Below, piece after piece: positions 45,584-50,545 of a stretch of 50,545 nt of DNA (position 1 is its first letter; every line of letters starts with the position of its first letter). This DNA is from Sandaracinaceae bacterium (lineage in GTDB: Bacteria; Myxococcota_A; Polyangia; Polyangiales; JAFGIB01): assembly GCA_017881055.1 (NCBI GenBank), contig JADGRF010000123.1, positions 1 to 50,545 on the forward strand, given 5' to 3'. The notes under the pieces are model-generated. The model saw only the letters and a program-made list of their open reading frames with translations. It was not told the origin of the DNA and searched no databases. The translations under genes were made by a program, and so were the position numbers.

Positions 45584-46451
45584 TCTGCCTCGACGGTAGC
45601 GCGTGGACGCCCCGACGTGCCACCGGGCTGTGGTTTGGGACGCGGCCGTCGGCAACGCCGAGTGAAGAGCGGTTCCAGGACATCGGTTTCGAACGACCAA
45701 GCGCCTCCGAGCTCAGTGCCAGGCATCGTTCCAACAAGCGACCGTGCGGGTTGTTCCGGTGGGTCGGGTGAAAGATTCGGTGGCCCATCACGAACCTCCG
45801 GAGGACTGACACATGCGCTGCGCAGGGCCTGGCCCACGCGGCGAGATGCGTCCATGCGGCGAAAGAACGGGCGGCCGTGCGTCGCGCCGAGCGTCGAACG
45901 ATCCGCCGCCGACCGTAGTGATCGAACGAGTGATTCTCCTGCATCACGACGATGAAGTGATCGATGGGAATCTGTGCGCCGAGCGCAGCGGTGGTGTCGA
46001 CTGTCTGCTGCGGCAGGGCACCTGCGGCGAACAGACAATGCTCACGCGCCTCGTCGCGCGACCAAGCCGGCGCGCTCGCATCGTCGGCGCTCGCGTCGCG
46101 CTCGAGCTCTCCACCTTCGGTGACGCCTCCATCCACCTGAGCGCTGCTCGTCTCGACGTCATGAGCAGGCGGCCGAGCGTCAATGCTCGTGCGACGCCAC
46201 GTCGGGCTGTGGGGAGATCCATCCATCCATCCGTCCTGCCTCTGCGGCGTGCCGCCGGACTTGCGTGGCTGATACAAGGGGTTGCTTCAGTGAGTGGCCG
46301 GCGTTCGTCGAAACCGTTTGGCAGCTCGACGCCTGGGCGATCCCGGCTGTCGAGCCAGGCAAGGCGACCGCAGCGCGTTCTGTCGGCGCGAGCAGCGCTG
46401 CGTCTGCGCAGGGGCCACAGGACGTCTGCACGCGACCCTGCGCGTCGTGCG
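45584..46451. other. Decayed DNA without an intact gene
   Basis: Reading frames here are short, overlap each other on both strands and are rich in Arg, Ser and Cys, as expected of non-coding G+C-rich DNA. The only family resemblance is the phosphoesterase fragment listed separately. The promoter of the barrel/NRPS pair should lie near its right of 45583, but none was recognised. Confidence 0.5.
45925..46160 (-). pseudogene. Fragment of a secreted phosphoesterase/phospholipase C-type gene
   Basis: The minus-strand frame reads an acidic linker (DGGVTEGGELERDASADDAS), then CLFAAGALPQQTVDTTAALG and IPIDHFIVVMQENHSFDHY. The last part is the N-terminal active-site signature of the phosphoesterase (PLC/AcpA) family, where the Asn-His/Arg-Ser-Phe-Asp-His-Tyr block binds metal. 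Immediately after FDHY the resemblance stops, and neither a signal peptide nor the remaining 400 or so residues are found nearby. It is therefore a remnant. Confidence 0.5.
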
Positions 46452-46829
46452 TCATCGACTGAATGACGTTGCGTCGCGCACGGTCTTGAGGCGATCGCTT
46501 GCGTCGTAGTCCATCGTTGCGAGCTTATCTTCAACAGCACGGGTACCCGTATCGAGCAAGCTGATCGGAGCGGCACCCCCAAGGGCACGGTTGTCGGCCG
46601 TGAGCCACTGCTTGGCCTTGTCTACGGTGCCGAGGATCGTTGTCGCACGGGCGGCCATGTCGGCAAGCCTCACGATGCGCTCGGACTCTTGGGCATCGAG
46701 ACGGTTGCTTTCTTTACGACGGGCGAGAGTCCGGCGGGCAAGTTGCAGGGCCACCGACGCGACCTCGACCGAGATGTCGAGCTTGCCGGTCACTGATACG
46801 AGGCCTTCGTACGGAAGCCCCTTCCGCAA
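46452..46829 (-). CDS. ParS/MbcA/Xre-type antitoxin-like protein (DUF2384), orphan or decaying
   Basis: The 125-residue frame carries KGLPYEGLVSVTGKLDISVE, ARRTLARRKESNRLDAQESE and the toxin-binding segment AKQWLTADNRALGGAAPISLL, the typical layout of antitoxins that neutralise RES-domain toxins. No ATG is available; TTG 46829 is the first start and a stop lies 12 codons further up, so the N-terminus is slightly short. The C-terminus runs past the usual end with an unrelated tail (DRLKTVRDATSFSR). No RES toxin follows. It may be a broken gene or an orphan antitoxin. Confidence 0.6.
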   Translation of the reverse strand: MRKGLPYEGLVSVTGKLDISVEVASVALQLARRTLARRKESNRLDAQESERIVRLADMAARATTILGTVDKAKQWLTADNRALGGAAPISLLDTGTRAVEDKLATMDYDASDRLKTVRDATSFSR

Positions 46830-46874
46830 CAGCCTGTCATGCCATCTGGCAGATGGCCATCCTCACCCCGGTCC

Positions 46875-47027
46875 ATTATCCGTGCGCTCGCCGAGTACGA
46901 ACGCCAAACCGTGCAAGTCGACGAAGCCACGTTGCCTGCCCAGCTCGCGTCGAAAGCGCCGCCTGCGGGGCACCGTTTCCAGCTGACGAAAGCACCGGGT
47001 GCAGGCCGCGCCGAGTGCGCTGTCTAG
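46875..47027 (+). pseudogene. N-terminal fragment of a GNAT acetyltransferase
   Basis: The plus-strand frame reads IIRALAEYERQTVQVDEATL, matching the first helices of small GNAT acetyltransferases (IRxLAEYE...E.TL). It lacks the preceding strand and the acetyl-CoA-binding R/Q-x-x-G-x-G/A region. It stops at 47027 inside the end of the membrane protein gene. Confidence 0.4.
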
Positions 47028-48760
47028 TCGACCGAGTACAGCACCATCTGCCGGTAGACCATGTCGCCCGGCAGCGGAGGCATCTTGTAGATCGTGTGGG
47101 TCGTGGCGATCGTGGCGTCGTGCTGACGGATGAACTCTTGGACTCCTCGCATCAAGCTGGCTTGAGTCAGGAGGTACAGGTGCTTCGATCGGACCAGCGA
47201 ATCGGGCAACGCTGCAACGCCGAACTCTTTCAGCACCGATTCGTACGCCGGCGAGAACGTGAGCCAGCCCATCGGCAGATAGTGGACGCGCGGAAGATCG
47301 AGGACGAGTGGATCGGACCACTCGAGCGGAATGCCGTGTCCTGCTGACACGATCAGCGCGTCTTTGGGCAGCGTGCCGTCGGCCTGCAGCTTGTCGAGAT
47401 CGGCCAAAATGCCAGCGTAGGCGGCGCGCTTGGCACTGAACGTGGCGTTGGCCCTGCTCGATTGAACCGCGACGAGCACGAGCGCGACGGCCACGAGCGC
47501 GACGGCAGACGCTCTCACGGCGCGCGAGAAGCGTTTGACCACGGGTGCATCACCGAGCGCGGGCTCGAGCAGCGACAGCCAATCGAACACCGCCAAGCTG
47601 TAGAGCGCGAGCGCTGCTAGAAACGACAGCATGACGCGGTCGGGCAGCTTCATGGACCACGCGAGAAACAGCGCGAGCGCGACGAAGCTGAACGGCAACG
47701 CCGCAAACGGCAGGTAGTTGCGCTTCCGGCGCGCCCGTAGCCAAGCGCAGAGGCCGATCGCCGCGAGCAACACGAGGTAGGGCGCGGCGTTCGGGCTGCG
47801 AAGGCTGCGCAGGAAGATCAGCTCCGAGCCCTGCTGGCCACGGCGCTTGTCCGACACGAGCGCATCCAGCGTCTCGAGATGCGCGAGCGAATAGACCTGC
47901 GCGTCGGGAAAGAACCAGTAGCGAAAGTTCTCCAGGTCGTTCTTAGTCCAACCGACCTGCTTGGCGAGCGCACGACTGTTCGCAAGGCGCGGCGTGTCGT
48001 GCAAGAGCGAGCGGGCTTGGTCGTAACGGTAGAACGCGGACCACTCCGGCGACGCGCGTACATACATCCGATCCGCCAGCGCGGCACAGGCCACGAGGCC
48101 CGTCGTGACAGCCAACAGCACGAACAAGCGTTTCGGCTGAAAGGTGCGCGCGCAGAGGATCAGCGGCGGCAGCAGAAGGGCCAGCGAGAGCAGCATGGAC
48201 TCGAAGCGGATCAGGCCGCCGAGCAGCACGAGCAGCACCCCGACACAGACGAGCCCGAGGTTGCCCCCCGTGCGCCCGTGCGCGCCCTGAAGCTGCAAAC
48301 AAAAGCCCGCGATGCACGCGTACGCAGCTGACGTCGTGAAGGTGATGTTCAGGATGAAGTGCGCATCGACCAAGAGCACGACGAGGACGCCGAACAGCGT
48401 CGCCGAGGCGCGCAGCGGACGACTGAAGATCAAATAAAGGAGGCCGGTGGTGGCGACGAAGTTCGTGACGAGAAGCGCGACCACGCCCCAGTTGGTACGA
48501 CCAGGCAAGCCGTACAGCGTATCGAGCAAAAGGCCCCAGAGAACGTTGCTGTAGATCAAGAATGGCAGCCTCGTGCCGCCCACGTAGCCGGACGCCAGGC
48601 TGATCATGCTGATGTCGTCGTCGGTCTCGTACCCCGGGTGGAGCACGACGAGGCAGAGGACGAAGAACGCCGCCGCCGTCAGCGCTGCCGCCGTCAGCGG
48701 CATACGATACGCCGGATGACTCGGGGGTGGCCTGCGGGACTCCAGCTCTGCGATCGACAT
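47024..48760 (-). CDS. Polytopic membrane protein, GT-C/mannosyltransferase-like
   Basis: The 578-residue protein has about 11-12 transmembrane segments. An acidic first loop HPGYETDDDISMISLASGY resembles the catalytic Asp-rich loop of GT-C glycosyltransferases. A final soluble domain of about 140 residues is likely periplasmic. No closer family is recognised. The start ATG at 48760 follows about 400 bp of non-coding DNA; the gene stands alone. Confidence 0.8.
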   Translation of the reverse strand: MSIAELESRRPPPSHPAYRMPLTAAALTAAAFFVLCLVVLHPGYETDDDISMISLASGYVGGTRLPFLIYSNVLWGLLLDTLYGLPGRTNWGVVALLVTNFVATTGLLYLIFSRPLRASATLFGVLVVLLVDAHFILNITFTTSAAYACIAGFCLQLQGAHGRTGGNLGLVCVGVLLVLLGGLIRFESMLLSLALLLPPLILCARTFQPKRLFVLLAVTTGLVACAALADRMYVRASPEWSAFYRYDQARSLLHDTPRLANSRALAKQVGWTKNDLENFRYWFFPDAQVYSLAHLETLDALVSDKRRGQQGSELIFLRSLRSPNAAPYLVLLAAIGLCAWLRARRKRNYLPFAALPFSFVALALFLAWSMKLPDRVMLSFLAALALYSLAVFDWLSLLEPALGDAPVVKRFSRAVRASAVALVAVALVLVAVQSSRANATFSAKRAAYAGILADLDKLQADGTLPKDALIVSAGHGIPLEWSDPLVLDLPRVHYLPMGWLTFSPAYESVLKEFGVAALPDSLVRSKHLYLLTQASLMRGVQEFIRQHDATIATTHTIYKMPPLPGDMVYRQMVLYSVD

Positions 48761-49089
48761 GACGGAATCCGGGGCACCTCCCGAGCGCTTGGGACCGTGA
48801 GGCGATCCAGCGCGATCAGGAGAGATGTTGGCTTAGCCGCGGGACCTTCAGCGGCCCGAAGTATTCGCGCCGAGGCTTAACGCGTCTGCGAGCCGCTTCT
48901 TCCGTGCCGAGCCGCACGGTGTTTCACGAGCCGCCTGCCGTGGGTCGTGTAGCCGCGCACCGCAGGCGCGTCAACCGGAAAGGGGGCGCCCCCAAGTCGC
49001 AGTGCCAAGGCTGATAGGCGGGATGAAAGGGACCTCGGGCCCTTGCCTCGTGGCTGCGGATGTGAATGTGTAGCAGTTCGTCCCCCAGG
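48761..49089. other. Intergenic region, no gene seen
   Basis: Contains a perfect 12-bp palindrome GGGGGCGCCCCC (48982-48993) and low-quality frames only. It leads into an IS110-like scrap. The promoter of the membrane protein gene should lie near 48770-48830 on the minus strand; none was obvious. Confidence 0.5.
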
Positions 49090-49173
49090 CGGAAACGACG
49101 CGATCGCGAGGCTCCTGGCGTCGCGCTTGTCGGTCTTGGCGTCGCGGGGCCGCGGCCGCGCCACCTCGATGGA
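49090..49173 (-). pseudogene. Possible IS110-family transposase scrap
   Basis: Directly after the vapC stop the minus-strand frame reads SIEVARPRPRDAKTDKRDAR then SLAIA, resembling the KTDxxDARxLA motif of IS110/IS1111 transposases. The rest of the protein is absent. The left arm of a 17-bp inverted repeat (49138-49154) lies within it. Confidence 0.3.
49138..49154. repeat. Left arm of 17-bp inverted repeat flanking vapBC
   Basis: GGCGTCGCGGGGCCGCG is repeated exactly in inverse orientation at 49903-49919, on the other side of the toxin-antitoxin genes. Fourteen of its bases recur in direct orientation at 49939-49952. Confidence 0.6.
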
Positions 49174-49581
49174 CTACTCCAGATCGCGTGGTCGTTTCGC
49201 GATCGCCGGGTAGGTCTTCAAAACCTTCTCGTCGAAGGTCACCATGGGGACACCCTCGCGGTCGGCGAGCTCCACATACAGCGTGTCGTACACGGCAACA
49301 CCCGACGTGAGTGCTCGCGTAAGGGCGCCGTGCCACAGCGTTCGGTTGTTGACGGAGTGAATTCCAAGACGACCCGCGAGAGCCAACTTCGCGGTCGCGT
49401 CATCCTTCGTGATCACGGACGAGCGCGCTGCCATCCAAATGACGTTGGCGATCTCCGCCTCCCAGATGGAGGGGGCGATCAGTTCGGCGGCCGTATTCCA
49501 GAACGCCCGTGCTTCCGTTACGAATTTCGGCGTTCCCAACAGAAAGTATGCGATCACGTTCGTGTCGACGACGGCCTTCAC
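49174..49581 (-). CDS. vapC: VapC-type PIN-domain toxin
   Basis: The 135-residue protein is a PIN-fold ribonuclease. Acidic residues expected for metal binding are present: Asp6 in KAVVDTNVIAYF, a Glu in SIWEAEIANVIW, Asp in AVYDTLYVELAD and Asp in MVTFDEKVL. VapC toxins cleave tRNA or rRNA to stop translation. The GTG start overlaps the antitoxin stop by four bases (GTGA), ensuring coupled synthesis. Confidence 0.92.
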   Translation of the reverse strand: MKAVVDTNVIAYFLLGTPKFVTEARAFWNTAAELIAPSIWEAEIANVIWMAARSSVITKDDATAKLALAGRLGIHSVNNRTLWHGALTRALTSGVAVYDTLYVELADREGVPMVTFDEKVLKTYPAIAKRPRDLE

Positions 49582-49817
49582 GCCTTACCCGCCGCGATCC
49601 ACTTTTCGATCTCGGTGGCCGAGGGCCGCCGAGACTGCAACTCCCACGAGGCCTCGATTTGCCTCACTACGGCAGAACGTTCTCCGACGTATTCCTCGAG
49701 AAGATCGCGTACTTCCTGTTCCATCGAACGGTGACGACTCTTCGCAATGGATTTGAGGCTGCGGACGACCCGGAGCGGAACGTTCCGGATGGTGAGGGTT
49801 GCGGCTGTTTTCGCCAT
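49578..49817 (-). CDS. vapB: VapB/FitA-type ribbon-helix-helix antitoxin
   Basis: The 79-residue protein has an RHH domain (ATLTIRNVPLRVVRSLKSIA, then SMEQEVRDLLEEYV) and a C-terminal region rich in charged residues that would wrap the PIN toxin. It should repress its own operon as a toxin-antitoxin complex. GCTAGC palindromes at 49818-49834 overlap its start codon. It begins at ATG 49817 with no Shine-Dalgarno. Confidence 0.92.
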   Translation of the reverse strand: MAKTAATLTIRNVPLRVVRSLKSIAKSRHRSMEQEVRDLLEEYVGERSAVVRQIEASWELQSRRPSATEIEKWIAAGKA

Positions 49818-49836
49818 GCTAGCAGAATGCTAGCAT
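49816..49836. promoter_or_regulatory. vapBC operator: two GCTAGC palindromes 11 bp apart
   Basis: ATGCTAGCA occurs at 49816-49824 and again at 49827-49835 (the second extended to ATGCTAGCAT), centres 11 bp apart. This is the tandem arrangement bound by RHH antitoxin dimers. TATGCT on the minus strand is a possible -10 box. Confidence 0.6.
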
Positions 49837-49902
49837 AGAAAGCGCCGCCCAACCAGTGCAGCTGACGACGGCCCCGCGTCATTCCAGGGACGGCGCCGAG
49901 CT

Positions 49903-49919
49903 CGCGGCCCCGCGACGCC
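49903..49919. repeat. Right arm of 17-bp inverted repeat flanking vapBC
   Basis: CGCGGCCCCGCGACGCC is the exact reverse complement of 49138-49154. With CGTCGCGGGGCCGC at 49939-49952 it can also form a local 14-bp stem with a 21-base loop. Confidence 0.6.
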
Positions 49920-49994
49920 GTGGTAATCTGCCGAAGGACGTCGCGGGGCCGCCTGCTGCGCGACCTGGTGGGCGCCGCGAGCGCCCGCGATGCC

Positions 49995-50240
49995 GCCGGA
50001 CGTGACGTCCAAGGTCGGCGGGGTGTTGGTCTCGAGCGCCAGCGCTGGGCAGACCGGTGACGAGGTCGCGGTCGAGAACGCGAGCGGTGCCATGGACGCG
50101 ATCATGTTGTTCGCGTAGGCCTGCGTGAAGTACTGGAATGTGTTGGCGCTCAGCATGTTGGCGATCGTGATCCGCGTGTTGCCCGACATAGACTGAGGCT
50201 CGAACAGCCGAGGGTCCCGTCTGGGAACATTGCGTTCCAT
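49995..50240 (-). pseudogene. Possible fragment of an unknown gene
   Basis: From ATG 50240 the minus-strand frame reads a plausible protein (MSGNTRITIANMLSANTFQY, then FTQAYANNMIASMAPLAFST) down to about 50000. It then turns into Arg/Ala/Pro-rich sequence typical of an out-of-frame read to 49830. This suggests a truncated or frameshifted gene. No family is recognised. Confidence 0.3.
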
Positions 50241-50243
50241 CCA

Positions 50244-50262
50244 ATATCAATCTAGTTGATAT
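50244..50262. promoter_or_regulatory. AT-rich inverted repeat, candidate operator
   Basis: ATATCAA-TCTAG-TTGATAT has perfect 7-bp arms in otherwise G+C-rich DNA. It lies between the fragment at 50240 (leftward) and the lipoprotein gene at 50352 (rightward), where it could serve as an operator or promoter element for either. Confidence 0.45.
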
Positions 50263-50351
50263 ATAGACCACTTGCGGACCCGGCGGTTCCACAAGACCAA
50301 AAGAGTCAGTCAATCAAGACCGCCCCTCGACCCTACGTTCGGAGTGCGCCC

Positions 50352-50545
50352 ATGAAGCTCTTCTTCCGATCGCTGGTGCTGCTGAGCGTTTCCGTCTGCT
50401 TCGGGGCGGCCTGCAAGGCGACGGGCGGCGGACGCAATGGGGTCGGCGGTAGCGCAGGAGCCGGGCGAGCAGGCAGTTTTTCGAGCGCGGGTGCACAGGC
50501 TACGAGCAACACCCAGGATGCGGGCGTACCGGCGAGCGGGAGTAA
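50352..50545 (+). CDS. Probable lipoprotein, N-terminal part (cut by window edge)
   Basis: Sixty-four codons are visible. A signal peptide (LVLLSVSVCFGAAC) ends in a GAAC lipobox, the same relaxed form as in the bufferin-like precursor. A Gly/Ala/Ser-rich spacer follows, typical of secreted proteins in Myxococcota. GGAG lies seven bases before the ATG. The functional domain is beyond the window. Confidence 0.75.
   Translation, partial: MKLFFRSLVLLSVSVCFGAACKATGGGRNGVGGSAGAGRAGSFSSAGAQATSNTQDAGVPASGS

Noticed and set aside
44601..46277. Very long minus-strand frame overlapping the barrel protein
   Set aside because: Only the part around 45925-46160 resembles a protein family; the rest is an out-of-frame read of the barrel gene.
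49090..49173. Intact IS110 element
   Set aside because: Only about 28 codons resemble the transposase; there is no DEDD catalytic region or second domain nearby, so at most a scrap is listed.
49904..49952. 14-bp G+C-rich stem with 21-base loop as an intrinsic terminator
   Set aside because: No T-run follows on either strand and no gene ends there; it is better explained by repeated copies of the 14-17 bp element.

Overview
The window is about 66% G+C by eye, with dense, protein-rich coding on both strands. Lipoproteins carry a relaxed GAAC lipobox, the adenylation-plus-acyltransferase-like enzymes and two-domain FabG are typical of large genomes, and many regulators and exported proteins of unknown function are present. 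Together this points to a Myxococcota-like (deltaproteobacterial, Polyangia-type) chromosome. That assignment is inference; no rRNA or tRNA gene is present to test it.

Region by region. 1-5.2 kb: an ArsA/Get3-type ATPase (cut by the left edge), a roadblock-like protein, and a leftward haem operon (small protein, HemX/CcsA-like, hemA) followed by hemC. 5.4-8.4 kb: thioredoxin, an FmdB-type zinc ribbon and a PcrA/UvrD helicase. 8.5-13.6 kb: ECF sigma factor, zinc-finger anti-sigma, an exported protein, a SpoU/TrmH methyltransferase and a class A PBP. 13.6-18.5 kb, leftward: a lipoprotein-like Cys-tail precursor peptide, an intrinsic terminator, a DUF692/MNIO enzyme, its DUF2063 partner, a secreted metallopeptidase-like lipoprotein, and aroA. 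This is a bufferin/HvfA-type copper-peptide operon with an unusual lipidation signal. 18.8-22 kb: a membrane protein, MepA, gamma-carbonic anhydrase, a response regulator and an eRF1-like small protein. 22.2-25.1 kb: two tandem paralogous exported beta-barrel proteins. 25.2-29.7 kb: an RHH regulator with three copies of TTGTATTACA in the flanking DNA, an ABC1/UbiB kinase, a small helical protein, YebC, a GreA/B-like factor and a thioesterase.

29.7-37.7 kb is a divergent fatty-acid-oxidation locus. Leftward lie a TetR regulator, two acyl-CoA dehydrogenases and a hydrolase; rightward lie a MaoC hydratase, a two-domain SDR and a thiolase. Together these supply all four beta-oxidation steps. Three CTACCA-NN-TGGTAG palindromes sit between the two arms. 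An OmpA-type protein and a beta-helix-like lipoprotein follow to 40.3 kb.

40.6-45.6 kb holds a leftward pair: an outer-membrane barrel protein with a very acidic N-terminal tract, and a 1343-residue Pls/PosA-type NRPS (adenylation, carrier, six membrane segments, three hexapeptide-like domains). Its binding-pocket residues read D-A-E-S-I-G-T-V, close to a lysine code. 45.7-47.0 kb is decayed DNA holding fragments of a phosphoesterase, a ParS/MbcA-type antitoxin and a GNAT acetyltransferase. It is followed by a polytopic membrane protein, an IS110-like scrap, a VapBC toxin-antitoxin pair flanked by a 17-bp inverted repeat, and the start of another lipoprotein at the right edge. No CRISPR array, intact transposase, rRNA or tRNA was seen.
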